Origin: Corythucha ciliata | Lineage: Eukaryota > Arthropoda > Insecta > Hemiptera > Tingidae | Reading direction: 5' to 3' | Length of the DNA: 64,000 nucleotides | Assembly (NCBI GenBank): GCA_038030265.1 | Contig: CM075937.1 | Coordinates: forward strand, 3,720,001 to 3,784,000 | Shown here: one piece after another, positions 21,801 to 30,022 of the stretch | Layout of the letters: each line of letters begins with the position of its first letter | Position numbering within the stretch: position 1 is the stretch's first letter | Notes under the pieces: generated by a model | Told to the model about the DNA's origin: nothing | Databases searched by the model: none | What the model saw: only the letters and a program-made list of their open reading frames with translations | Made by a program: the position numbers and the translations under genes

Positions 21801-24800
21801 GACTTAACCTAGCAAACCCAACCCACTTATAATTTTAACTAAGAGACGACTGGGGGGGGGGACACGATGGTTCTCAGGGCACAATTAAACAGTTACACTT
21901 CCACGAGCCGGTGGCTGGCGAACGACTCTTTCATTTCGGCGCTTCGTCCACCTGGAAAACTCGGGATTGGGTAGGAGGGGAATTTAACCGGGTCGCCTAT
22001 TGCGACACTTGCCGTGCCGTTCAAGTGAGCTTTGTACTCCTTGCTCAGCCCTCTGTCCCATGCCGTAATGTTAGGCAACCTCGGGACCGGCAACCTTTGT
22101 CTCCCTTGCGTAGCGCACGTTACAATCTTCTTAAATATTCTTGCTTTGTGGTGTTTGGAGTTTCATTGTCCGTTTCTTCCGCTGTAATTATTTCTTCATC
22201 GTCATTAGGTATGTCTGCGATTGGTTGTTCCAGACGATTGGTATTATCTTCAATGTCGTCATCGTCATTTGTTAATAAGTTGTCGTTGTCGGTCTCATTT
22301 GTGGGAGTTTTAGCGTCATCACTCAAATCAAAATCAAGGTTGACAATTGGAGATGTTTTTCGACGATGTTTTTCGTCATGAGTGTTAAAGTAGACGTCTC
22401 TACATACGACAATTTTTCGTCTTTCAGTATCCCAGAGTCTGTAGGCGTTAGGTGTATAGCCTACGAAGACGTATTTCTTTACTTTGGGATCAAGTTTCCC
22501 GGTATGAGTCAATATTTTTGAGTACGCGGCTGACCCAAAGACTTGTAGATGAGACAAATCAGGCTTTTTACCGAACCATAATTCAGCAGGTGTTGAATTT
22601 ACTGCTTTTGACGGACTTCGGTTCAGAAGGTAAGTGGCTGTGAGAAGACATTCACCCCACATTTCCTTTTCGAGACCAGAATCAAAGAGAATAGCTCTGG
22701 TCTTGTCCATTAAAGTCCTTCCTAGTCTTTCGGCGTGAGAGTTCAGTTGAGGAGTGTGAGGTGGAGTATAGTCGAGTTCAATCCCCTTTTGATCACAGTA
22801 CTGTTTGAAATCGTGGGAAACATACTCTCCTCCGTTGTCCATCCTTATTTTCTGAACCTTCGACGACCATTTATTTTCAATTTTAGCGATGTAGTTTTTA
22901 AGAATTTGTTTTACTTCGTCCTTGCTTTTCAAGAGAAACGTAGCAACAAAATGCGTGTTATCCATCCATGATAGAGACGAAATAACGGTTGTTGTCCCAA
23001 GTGTACGTTTCAATAGGTCCTACAACGTCAGTATGAAGGATTTCGAGGGGTTTTACTGCTCGAGAACGGTTTTGACCGAAAGATTTGCGACAGGCTTTTG
23101 CTTTTAGACATACTTCACAAGTTTGAAGCGATTTGAAGTCTGCGTCGGTCAATTTTAATCCGTTAGACAAATTTACGAGTTTTTTGATATATTCCGGACC
23201 GAGGTGTCCTAGTTTTCGATGCCATGCCACTGCGATGTAACTGCTCGAGGCAATAAAGGCTTTAGCGGATTCAGATGGTATTTCAACTTCGAAGAGACCA
23301 TTTGCATTTTTCGTTCCGGTGATGACGAGTTCATCCTTTTGGTAGATTTCAACATAACTGTTTTGAAAAACTACTTTTCCGTCTTTTTCGGTTATTGCGT
23401 TCACCGATAGAAGATTAGCAGGGAGTTCTGGTACGTATAGAACGTTATTCAGTTTACAGTCGGTTGATTCGAATTTTCCCATGCTAACAGCTCGAACGAA
23501 ACTGCTTCCTTTCGCGACGGTTATTTTAGTGTTAGTGGGACGCTGTTGTTTTAATTCTTTGTTATTATTCGTCATGTGCGCACTTGCGCCGCTGTCGACG
23601 ATCCATGTAGAATCACCGGTTTTAGTGGTTGATTGACTCTCTGCGAAAAATGCTGCCTGGTTTCTACCATTGTTTTTGTTACGGAAATAACAGTCTTTTG
23701 GCTGTCTTGTGCAAAGCAGTCTTTGTGGTTATTCTTTTTGCATATTGTGCATCGAAACTGAGATTTGCCGTCGTTTTTACGAAAATAGTCATTTTGACGC
23801 TTTTTGGAGTTGCCAAAATCATTACGTGGTCGAAAATTTCGTTTTTCTTTCGAGTAAAAAGCTATGGAGCTTGAGGAATCGGCGTCAGTTTTCCGAGTTT
23901 CTTCGCTCAGAAGTCGGGACGTCATGTTAGGGAAGGTCTTTTCAATTTTCGTCGTCGAGTTCTAAGAAGTAATAAATGAGTCATAATTCGACGGGAGACA
24001 CGAAATTATTTTTGCCATCAACATTTCATCGTCGATTTTGTCTCTGGAGAGAGAATTAAGTTGAAAACGTAGATTTTCCAAAGAGCTCAAATTTGTAGCC
24101 ATGTCCTTGCTGCTATCAAATTTGTACGAGAAGAATTTTTCGTACGTCGACGTACTTTGATGCTCCGAGTCTCTTTCGAAAATAGTACAGAGCTTTTTGT
24201 ACATTTCCGACGATGTCGTACATGAAAGAATGTGTGAACGATGTTTTTTATGGAGAGAGCCGACAATAATTTGCCGAGCTTTGGCATCTCTTTGCTTCCA
24301 TTCTTTTATTGTCTGGTCACTCGCATCTTCCTGTAAGTTTTCGGTTCCCTCGACGATATTAATTAAACCCTTCGACTCAAATATTATGTTAATTTCGAAT
24401 TTCCGAAGAGGAAACGATGCCGAATCGGTAAGTTTTTCAATATTATTTACGACAACCTCGAACTCACCCATTTCTTCGATCTTTCGTTTTACGTTTTTAC
24501 TCTCTTGCGTATTATTCGTTTTACGTCTTAGCTTTTTTGAACTGCCACTCTTCTGTAATCGTTCACAATCACGCTTTTAATTGGACATGGGCGCCATAAC
24601 CTGTTGGTAGCAGAGTCGTGAACGAATGAAACAGAAACACTATTTTTTTATTTGGACAACAAAAAACTTTAATAAAATATGATCCATATGTTGGAGGCTG
24701 TGTACAAAATTACCCAGTCCAACAATATCACGTTGTATCAGCTTTGCTAGATCATCGAACGTATTTATGTTTGGAGTTTTCACGAAAAATTCTCCTGGTA

Positions 24801-26834
24801 ACCGTAATGGTTGACCATAGAGAATCTCTGCAGCTGAGAGTCCTTCTTCTCCGTTGAGAGCTGTTCGGAGTCCTAAAAGAACCGAGGGGAGCGACCTAAC
24901 CCAGCTATAGGAATCAAGGTACGCAGTCAACGACGTTTTTAGAGAACGATTCCACCGCTCGATAGCCCCGTTACTTTGAGGATGATAAGACGTAGTTCGA
25001 ATTTTTCTGATGCCCAACATTTGAGTTAATTTGTAAAATAGTTCCGACTCGAACTGCCCACCCTGGTCTGTTGTGACTTTGAGGGGCACACCGAATCGTG
25101 CCCTCATATGTTTATAAAATTTTCTAGCTATGGTATTGCTTTCGAAATTGGTCAAAGGGATGGCTTCCGCCCAGTGGGATGTTCTGTCCACCATCGTGAG
25201 ACAATATCTCTTTCCATCGGATTGAGGTAGAGGCCCAATTATATCGAGATGGAAGTGTTCCAACCTCATTGTAGGAGCGATGATTCCAACTGGTGAGTGG
25301 GTGTGTCGAGTGATCTTAGACGTCTGACAAGAGATACATTGTCGGACCCAATCTCCAATATCCTTATTCATCGATGGCCAAAAATATCTCTGAGAGACTA
25401 AATGTCGCGAGGCGCGGCTACCTGGGTGACTAATGGGTCTGGTGTGTGTATGTATGGGTGTGAATGTATGGGTTTGTAGACCATAAACTTTATTTTTGAA
25501 CCATACAGCCATGGTGTTTTTTATAGAATGCATTTCCCGGTGCCCGGTGCCCCTCATCAGCATTACCTATAATTTCATAATTAACAAACGCACAATAAAA
25601 TTAAATTAATAAAAACCGGCTAACAAAGAAAAATGGGTCTGGTATGGGTTTGGTCTGTGACTTACAGTTGTTTATCCTCACTTGGTATGTTCTATCTTGG
25701 AGGAACGATTTTATCAAACCTAGTAGCTCTTTGAAGTTTATAGTCTGGATAGTCTGGAGCGAAATTTGTTTGTAGAACGCAGTCAACCCTGTTCTGGAGG
25801 TTTGGTCACTAAATTCTCAGTTTTATCGACTATCAGTGTGTTTCTTAGGCTTAATTGCCGGCTATAGGATGTGAAATCGACGTTCTTTAGTCGGAAAATT
25901 AGCTGTTTTTGTACGTTAGAATTAGACAATTTCGTTTGATTATTATTGTCTAGGGGAGGGCAACTGTCCCACTATTGCATCGATTTTGACTCTAAGGAAG
26001 GGCAACTTGCTACCTCTGGCCCCTTTGTTCTACGCCCATGCAAAACTATTGGTTACTCGACGAGGGTTTAGGGTTGGTTGACTTGCTCGTTAGGTCACAG
26101 AGGAGGACTCGGTGTCGAGTAGCTTTCTGCTGTTGGAAGGGGAGCGAAAGGGACCAATTTGCTTCATTGTCGGTCCAGATCCCCGCCCGTGCCCTGACCC
26201 TGAGCCGCAGCGCGCATGAAGGATTGAAGAGGGGGTGCAGTCTGATCTTATTGGCACTGTTGGATTCCGGGACTCACCGGGGAGGCCTCCCGTTGAGGTT
26301 ATGTGACAGTTGTGGTCCACGTTTTGTTTTAAGTCTCAACAGAACCTTGATCCGGCCCTGCCCAACGCTCCACCTTCCCAATTTTCAATTTTTCTCACGT
26401 CACGTCTTCAATTTACTCGTTTTATTTTTATTTTTTAGAACAAGATAAAGGACTCGAAAATCTGTCCACCATCATAGGGAGACAAAAGAACATCGCTATT
26501 ACCATCGATAGTGAAGTGACGCTTCACAATGGTTAATTTTTGTGACTTCTTTGCCTACTCACGAGTTCTTTACTGTATAAATTAATATCGTTTTCAGAAA
26601 TTCTGGACGATATTGGCGACCGAATGAGCTCAGTCCATTCGAATATTCAAAGAGAGACCAACCAGGTTACCACTGTCGGCAACCAGGACAACACTTGTGG
26701 TATGAATTTTTATCCGTTTTTTTGTTTTTTTTTGTTTTAATGTTTCTCCAAGTGATGGGACAATTTTCCTTATAGGCTACTGGGTCGTCATATTGACTTT
26801 ATTTGCCGCTATTGTGGTGGTTGCCATTTTGTAG
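9080..26834 (+). CDS. STX8: Syntaxin-8 (SNARE), seven exons
   Basis: Exons are 9080-9111, 9321-9506, 9586-9681, 9732-9865, 26439-26531, 26598-26699 and 26776-26834. They sum to 702 nt (233 aa plus stop; the human protein is 236 aa), and all phases match. Syntaxin-8 is a Qc-SNARE of the late-endosomal fusion complex. Visible parts are an N-terminal helical domain ([17 protein letters not shown]), a SNARE motif across exons 5-6 ([20 protein letters not shown], then [17 protein letters not shown]), and a C-terminal membrane anchor ([17 protein letters not shown]) ending just before the stop. The only soft choice is the exon 3 donor (9682, gtaagt, against 9673, gtatgt); both keep frame. AATAAA lies at 26946. 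Intron 4 is 16.6 kb of transposons, while the others are 66-209 nt. Exons are intact, so the gene looks functional. Confidence 0.93.
9141..9274. mobile_element. MITE in STX8 intron 1
   Basis: Terminal inverted repeats of about 45 bp: the left arm 9141-9186 (begins cttgttcacaagctctatg) matches the reverse complement of 9225-9270 (ends catagagcttgtgaacgg) with a few mismatches. About 40 bp of spacer contains aataaatttgtttgg on the complement. It is non-coding. A partial relative lies at 1-90. Confidence 0.8.
10110..10143. repeat. Direct repeat flanking LINE C, left (34 bp)
   Basis: Begins accatggcatgg and ends cccagatcg. The copy at 17287-17320 differs at two positions. It abuts the point where LINE C coding sequence starts. 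Confidence 0.82.
10144..11975 (+). pseudogene. LINE C endonuclease end and reverse transcriptase
   Basis: Frames shift several times: 10045-10770 (GDLNAN box of endonuclease), 10812-11471 (RT finger [18 protein letters not shown] and [13 protein letters not shown]), 11434-11751 ([13 protein letters not shown], motif A) and 11547-11975 ([16 protein letters not shown], then [12 protein letters not shown] with the YADD box). The protein copies element RNA by target-primed reverse transcription. It is broken in this copy. Confidence 0.8.
12001..12012. repeat. Target-site duplication of LINE D, left
   Basis: GTCTCATCTGTT, exact match to 16626-16637, next to the (AAT)n tail of LINE D. Confidence 0.85.
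12119..15717 (-). pseudogene. LINE D ORF2 (endonuclease, RT, RNase H, Cys/His tail)
   Basis: Ordered pieces in shifting frames: [16 protein letters not shown] (endonuclease start, 15717), [17 protein letters not shown] (GADLNA), [11 protein letters not shown] (SDH), [11 protein letters not shown] (RT motif A, ~14010), [13 protein letters not shown] and [10 protein letters not shown] (RT active site, ~13750). Next comes RNase H ([13 protein letters not shown] and [19 protein letters not shown], 12837-12517), then [18 protein letters not shown] near 12200. The element's RT primes on nicked DNA, and RNase H removes template RNA. It is inactive here because of frameshifts. Confidence 0.82.
16006..16625 (-). 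pseudogene. LINE D ORF1 fragment
   Basis: A long open frame of basic and acidic sequence ([36 protein letters not shown]) without zinc knuckles in the visible part. It resembles the ORF1 segments of I-group LINEs in position only. The first in-frame ATG (16632) lies in the flanking target-site duplication, so the true start has been lost by 5' truncation. Confidence 0.6.
16626..16637. repeat. Target-site duplication of LINE D, right
   Basis: GTCTCATCTGTT, exact match to 12001-12012, at the 5' end of LINE D. Removing D plus one copy rejoins LINE C. Confidence 0.85.
16638..17205 (+). pseudogene. LINE C ORF2 C-terminal part
   Basis: This resumes after LINE D: frames 16611-16793 ([20 protein letters not shown]) and 16774-17205 ([16 protein letters not shown], then [13 protein letters not shown] near the end), the thumb and C-terminal region common in CR1/Jockey-group LINEs. 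The stop is at 17205, followed by ~80 bp of 3' sequence before the flanking repeat. Confidence 0.78.
17287..17320. repeat. Direct repeat flanking LINE C, right (34 bp)
   Basis: Second copy of the 34-bp repeat at 10110-10143, directly after the 3' end of LINE C. Confidence 0.82.
17321..18974. other. Intronic non-coding sequence with scattered minisatellite words
   Basis: Contains G- and C-homopolymers (17361-17371, 17641-17655) and loose copies of the cgtcag/cagttt minisatellite words (17600-17960). There is no exon-like ORF and no clear transposon end. Confidence 0.5.
18975..19380. mobile_element. Foldback element with ~180-bp arms
   Basis: The left arm (about 18978-19172) and right arm (about 19190-19380) are inverted copies: both hold gttcccgtttttggcgttca (or its complement), the gtgtggaggaccacac word and the attttttcagtgct word. 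A short spacer separates them. The left arm has (AATA)n near 19070. It is a non-coding foldback or MITE inside STX8 intron 4. Confidence 0.8.
19381..19822. other. No recognisable gene
   Basis: AT-rich intronic sequence with one C-run (19491-19501) and a T-run (19729-19743). On the minus strand, ggtgggaggggtcac near 19790-19805 could be the polypurine tract of the env-bearing LTR element, but I cannot match an LTR after it. Confidence 0.4.
19823..21254 (-). pseudogene. Envelope-like (F-type) gene of an LTR retroelement, frameshifted
   Basis: Frame 21254-20328 begins with a hydrophobic signal-like N-terminus ([16 protein letters not shown]). It has a furin-type site RTRRG followed by a Gly/Leu-rich fusion-peptide-like stretch with FGTADADD, the arrangement of errantivirus and baculovirus F-like fusion proteins. 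The C-terminal part continues in another frame (20542-19823), so there is a frameshift around 20330-20410. Cysteines are clustered in the C-terminal part. I do not see a clear membrane anchor at the very end. The gene is old and disabled. Confidence 0.7.
21403..21690 (-). pseudogene. Pol C-terminal tail fragment
   Basis: A short ORF starting [17 protein letters not shown]. The [13 protein letters not shown] string is the usual end of Gypsy-type Pol polyproteins, after the integrase. It begins only ~11 nt after the primer-binding site, so the rest of gag-pol has been deleted or skipped. Confidence 0.6.
21701..21715 (-). promoter_or_regulatory. Primer-binding site, tRNA-Trp type
   Basis: On the minus strand TGGTGTCAGAAGTGG, the leader sequence typical of CsRn1-like Gypsy elements that prime on tRNA-Trp. 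It follows an LTR end ...CCGTTACA by three bases. Confidence 0.6.
22120..23575 (-). pseudogene. Copia protease end, GAG-pre-integrase and integrase
   Basis: Frame 23575-22958 has the GAG-pre-integrase zinc motif ([16 protein letters not shown] ... [12 protein letters not shown]) and the first catalytic Asp context ([11 protein letters not shown]). Frame 23013-22120 carries the second Asp ([11 protein letters not shown]) and the Glu context ([16 protein letters not shown]), then the C-terminal integrase ([18 protein letters not shown]) and an acidic tail. There is one frameshift near 22960-23010. Integrase would join element DNA to the genome. Confidence 0.85.
23572..24580 (-). pseudogene. Copia gag and start of protease
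   Basis: Frame 24471-23962 encodes the Copia Gag domain ([34 protein letters not shown]). Frame 23925-23572 carries the zinc knuckle region ([13 protein letters not shown]) and a part reaching the protease. A stop/frameshift near 23940-23962 separates the two. Confidence 0.8.
24588..24601 (-). promoter_or_regulatory. Copia primer-binding site (internal tRNA-iMet type)
   Basis: On minus GGTTATGGCGCCCA, close to the complement of the anticodon arm of initiator tRNA-Met, as used by Drosophila Copia-type elements. It directly follows an LTR end ...CCAACA. Confidence 0.6.
24640..25563 (-). pseudogene. Gypsy-type integrase fragment
   Basis: One long open frame with the HHCC zinc domain ([19 protein letters not shown] ... 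[12 protein letters not shown]) and the DDE core: [30 protein letters not shown] and [17 protein letters not shown]. The element is cut on both sides: RT/RNase H is missing upstream, and the C-terminus ends at an AT-rich boundary near 24645. It belongs to a different lineage from the Gypsy elements at 33 kb and 46 kb. Confidence 0.85.
25601..25786 (-). pseudogene. Small Jockey-like RT fragment
   Basis: A 61-codon frame with [20 protein letters not shown], matching the segment between RT motifs A and B in Jockey-group LINEs. No flanking RT motifs remain. Confidence 0.5.
25787..26438. other. 3' part of STX8 intron 4, no gene
   Basis: Contains a transposon terminus with aagggcaact and ctacgcccatg words (25950-26042; the same words occur at 45148-45195). 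A G/C-richer stretch without recognised coding content (26050-26350) runs up to the exon 5 acceptor. Confidence 0.5.
26439..26834 (+). CDS. STX8: STX8 exons 5-7
   Basis: The 3' block: acceptor ttttttag ending 26438 in phase 1, matching the exon 4 donor; GTTAAT donor at 26532; ttttcag acceptor ending 26597; GTATGA donor at 26700; ttatag acceptor ending 26775; stop TAG 26832-26834. It encodes the SNARE helix and the single transmembrane anchor. The split between exons 4 and 5 falls just ahead of the SNARE motif. Confidence 0.92.
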
Positions 26835-26945
26835 GTTCAATTCCCCCCTACCCCATTCCTATTTTGTAGCTTCTTCGAAAAGTAAGGAAGCGCGTGATAT
26901 TTATGCTGTCATTTATGAATTTTACCCACGCAAAGTTGTACATTC

Positions 26946-26951
26946 AATAAA
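26946..26951 (+). terminator. STX8: STX8 poly(A) signal
   Basis: AATAAA 112 nt after the STX8 stop codon, in an AT-rich 3' sequence. It is the nearest canonical signal. Confidence 0.55.
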
Positions 26952-27046
26952 TCGAATTTATCTTAAGCTGGCGCGTTCCAAGTTTTAAGTAAAATTAGAG
27001 GATGCTGGATATTTTTAATGGTTTATGTTGTACAGACTTAGTGACG

Positions 27047-27704
27047 TCATTCGTTGGGTAAAATTCTGAATCCGTTGTGGTCGGCAATGTAATTGACGGT
27101 GATGGGAATTCCTTCGGGGCTTACGTATGAGTATTTCCCTTTTTTGGTTATAACGTATTCCCAGCCATCGTTGGTCGATAGAAGACTCCCCTGTTCGGCG
27201 ACAGATGTTCCTGATGACTTGTCTACGAACCTGGGGGACGGAAAATTTATTTTTTTATTTTATTTTTTTTCGTTTCACCGAGTAATATCCAAGCAGTGTG
27301 GTTTTAAACATTAAAAATGTTACCCGTGACTGTACTGTAAGCGGCCGTCCTGTACGCTAACTTTTGAGTCGGGAGGAATGCTCGGCGAAGGAGCCGCTTG
27401 AACACTCTCAACCGGTGTGTGGTGCAGCGAGGCTGTGTCGGAGCGTCCAATTGCGTGTCCAAATATTTCGAACCTTCCGTCTGTCTTGGGTAGGAGGGAT
27501 TGGTGGCGATGGCAATGGGCGCTGGAGCGAGAACAGCGGCGGGGTACGGTCCAGTTCTTAGCACTGCCACTCGGTCCGGGTACTGACCTTGGGCGAACCC
27601 CACAGCCAACAAGATGATCCACTAATTTTTTTTTATTTCATTTTCATTAAACAAAACTAAAAATATTTCACATAAACCAAATAAATCCAGCTCACCTCGT
27701 ACAT
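27047..27704 (-). CDS. RR-type cuticular protein (chitin_bind_4), apparent frameshift
   Basis: Three exons: 27704-27696 (MYE), 27621-27324 and 27230-27047. The N-terminus is a secretion signal across the exon 1/2 junction (MYE-WIILLAVGFAQGQ), then an Ala/Pro-rich stretch (AVLAPAPIAIATNPSYP). Exon 3 carries the Rebers-Riddiford chitin-binding motif: YSYVSPEGIPITVNYIADHN. Such proteins bind chitin in the exoskeleton. The splice phase into exon 3 and the sequence SVQDGRLQYSHG require a different frame from the signal peptide, so a one-base shift (or sequence error) lies in exon 2, probably about 27430-27490. A TATA box sits ~45 bp upstream. The tiny first exon ending just after the start is common in this family. 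Confidence 0.85.
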
Positions 27705-27745
27705 GTTAAATTTAAAACTAAAGTACCTACGTAATTTGTAAATCG

Positions 27746-27755
27746 CTTTATATAA
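27746..27755 (-). promoter_or_regulatory. TATA box of the cuticular protein gene
   Basis: TTATATAAAG on the minus strand, 42-51 bp upstream of the start ATG at 27704. Cuticle genes usually have TATA promoters and short leaders. Confidence 0.55.
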
Positions 27756-28824
27756 CACCCCGGGGAAAATAGTCCTTCAAACAGTGGTAGAAGGATGTTA
27801 CTTTCGAAACGGTTTTCTTCTACCCTCCTCCCATCCTTTGTCCACCGCCCCTCTCCCATCAGTCAAGATATTAAAAACTCTCAAAAATCGGGTAATTTAT
27901 TTTTACGCAAAACAACAAGCAACAGCCCGGTAAACAAGTCTTAAAGGAGATGAGGCTTCCCGGTCCTTTTTTCCCCACATATTGACCTAAGAATATGATG
28001 CTATCGGTAGATTTTTATTGTTATTTTCCGCTTGCTTTTAATCGTACCTACACCGCTTAAAAGCTCATCGACGGATGATCGTCGAACGTATTTAGAAAGT
28101 ACGCTTCCCCCACTTTTCCACCCCGAATTGATGAGTATTTACCATTTCTAGTCGGATGGTGCATTGGAGTGGTAGTTACCTATTTCTTCCCTTTTCTTTC
28201 TTAAAGTTATTTTTGACGCCGAAGGCGTTTTCTTTGAAACTTTCCTTCCTCTAGGGAGTAATTCTTGCGTAAAAACCCTCGAATATATTCAAAAATTACT
28301 CAATTTTTCTGGTGGGGGGGGGGTGGGAATCTCGAAAACGTTTGAGCAGCTCTCCAAGTTCCAGCCTTCCTTTGGAGCGAGAGCCCTCTACCAACGCTAT
28401 ATGTTTTCTTTCGCACAAACGCGCTGCTAGGGCCCTTTTCATTCTACTAGGACAAACTGTTCAGCGTCCCTCTAAAATCCACGCTCTCTCCCCCCCCCCC
28501 CTCACAGTTCATATACCCAAGCGGCTGCTAATTTTACAATTATATTCCAATCGTTATAATCACCAAAGAAAAAGAAAAACCGCTACTGCATCGTTGCCAC
28601 CGAGGGCACGTGACCTTCAGCGACCCCCCGCCCCAATCTCCACAAACAGTTACGACCCTGCTTTTGATTACTACAATTTTGTGGCTATTTATCCCTTAAG
28701 ACTTTCAATTTCACGCAATGTTTATCCCTCAACCTCGAAACAAACGTGCTTTTAGTAGCACATTAATTAGTCGTATAGCGCCGTTTCCGAACGTTTGTTT
28801 ACCCAGTGTTTACATTTGTTTAGC
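27756..28824. other. Intergenic, no recognisable gene
   Basis: Pyrimidine-rich sequence with G-runs (28313-28322) and C-runs (28490-28502). The ORF at 28312-28755 has no family resemblance and low-complexity composition. Confidence 0.5.
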
Positions 28825-29010
28825 CTAAGGTCGGTCGTCCGCTGGAAGCGTTTTCGAGCGGCGCGACAACGAGCGTACATCCCAAAGCCTCAAATTGAAT
28901 GTGACATCGTCCACTGCGGGCTTAGCAGTAGAGAATTCAATTTATGTATTTTTGTATGTACGCTCGTTGTAGCGCCGCTCTAAAACGCTTCCAGTGGACG
29001 ACCGGCTTAA
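28825..29010. mobile_element. MITE with ~55-bp terminal inverted repeats
   Basis: The left end starts taaggtcggtcgtccgctgg (about 28826). The right end is its inverse (ccagtggacgaccggctta, to about 29009). The arms share aagcgtttt, gcggcgc and caacgagcgtacat. The centre is 75 bp. It is non-coding. Confidence 0.85.
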
Positions 29011-29459
29011 AGTATCGTTTTGTTTACCATCGTTTGTTGTCCGTCGTCAACAAAGGGCTCACGGGAAGGGGAAAGGGCATTAGGTAGCGAAAACAATAAA
29101 AGGTCCATTAACTTGTTCTGCGACCATATGAGATATTTTCAAAAACGAAAAAGATTCGGTTGCGACTTTGCTTGTACCATATTGTACCGCCACCGGAACT
29201 GTTTGGAACGCAATATTTACCTGGTTTCCCGAAATTTAAATTGCGCAGTACAAGTTAATGGAAAATTTTGCAGGGTAGTGAAATTTCATGAAACACCATA
29301 GTTCATGACTAATGGACTTTGTACCCCATTGTACCATCAAAACATCATTTTGGTACACCCGGGAACTGCCCCCCCAAAAAAAGGGGAGGGGAAGCGCAGA
29401 ACAACTTAATGAAATACTGGAATGACAGATACAAAGTGCTAAAATAGTACCAATCCACA
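29011..29459. other. Intergenic, no recognisable gene
   Basis: Mixed sequence with repeated ttgtacc/ggtaca words (29160-29350). No coding exon is supported. Confidence 0.4.
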
Positions 29460-29790
29460 GTTCGATCGAAGTACCTTCAAGTACCGTCAACAAAAAACTT
29501 TGGAACACTCACCCCCACCACTGCAGTTCCTAATAGTTTAAGCCCCGCCCACACGAACAGCGTCAAATTTGCCATCTATGGGAGGAACAAAGAATCAATT
29601 TGGTGCCATTCGATACTTCATCCAAAGTACCTTCAAGTACCGTCAACAAAAAACTTGCAACACCCACCCGTACAGTTCCTAATAGTTCAAACTTTATGAA
29701 ACTTCGTTTGGGCGTGGTGTAAAATATTAGGAACTTATATAGTGGTGGGGGTGGATGTTACAAAGTTTTTTGTAGACGGTACTCGGCGTC
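29460..29790. mobile_element. Inverted-repeat element with an internal direct repeat
   Basis: The block from 29466 (cgaagtaccttcaagtaccg, then aacaaaaaac, accaccactgcag and gttcctaatagttt) recurs directly at about 29620-29690 and inverted at about 29700-29788 (ggtgggggtgg then ttttttgtagacggtactcgg). This is a MITE-like foldback with one arm duplicated. Confidence 0.65.
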
Positions 29791-30006
29791 ACTGCCATTC
29801 GGTGATCATTAAGCGAGGAAAAAAAGGCTTACGTGTCTGGCTTCGGGCAGATCTGTGGCTAAAACCCAAACTCTCGAGGTTTGTCAGTTGGACAAGCAAG
29901 GGATGAGAAGGGATCTCGTAGAGATTTCCGCCCCGGGGGGCCGGATAGGTGTAGGTCCACCTCCCTGGTCAATTTCGCTCGAAGGCTGCGGCAAGCTGTG
30001 ACTTTC

Positions 30007-30022
30007 GGCTTCGCGAGGGTGT
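30007..30022. repeat. Target-site duplication of LINE B2, left
   Basis: GGCTTCGCGAGGGTGT, exact match to 31377-31392. Confidence 0.88.

Larger units (their letters stand above)
19823..22093 (-). mobile_element. Env-bearing LTR retroelement without gag or pol core
   Basis: Read on the minus strand: a probable LTR end (…GTTACA at 21719, preceded by a possible poly(A) signal AATAAAG near 21795), a primer-binding site (21715-21701), a short pol-tail ORF (21690-21403) and an env ORF (21254-19823). No capsid, protease, RT, RNase H or integrase core is present between the binding site and env. The 3' LTR was not found. The upstream ORF (22093-21893) has unknown meaning. Copia sequence abuts it at about 22120. 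Confidence 0.6.
22120..24601 (-). mobile_element. Ty1/Copia element fragment (gag to integrase)
   Basis: On the minus strand: a primer-binding site (24601-24588), gag with a CCHC knuckle, a protease region, a GAG-pre-integrase domain, and integrase to 22120. RT and RNase H, which follow integrase in Copia elements, are absent because the element is cut at about 22120 next to the env-bearing element. The 5' LTR is reduced to a short remnant (24602-24650) by the Gypsy fragment beyond. Confidence 0.82.
9866..26438 (+). other. STX8 intron 4 (16,573 nt), a transposon trap
   Basis: GT..AG intron bounded by phase-1 exons that align with the conserved syntaxin-8 sequence on both sides. It contains, in order, LINE C with LINE D nested in it, a foldback element, an env-bearing LTR element, a Copia fragment, a Gypsy integrase fragment and a small Jockey-like RT fragment. 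Both LINE C and LINE D carry target-site duplications inside this intron. Confidence 0.88.

Noticed and set aside
21893..22093. 66-codon minus ORF between the Copia and env-bearing elements
   Set aside because: No recognisable motif. It could be a fragment of either element or part of an LTR, so I do not call it a gene.
28312..28755. 147-codon ORF on plus
   Set aside because: Low-complexity, pyrimidine-rich composition, no splice context and no family resemblance.
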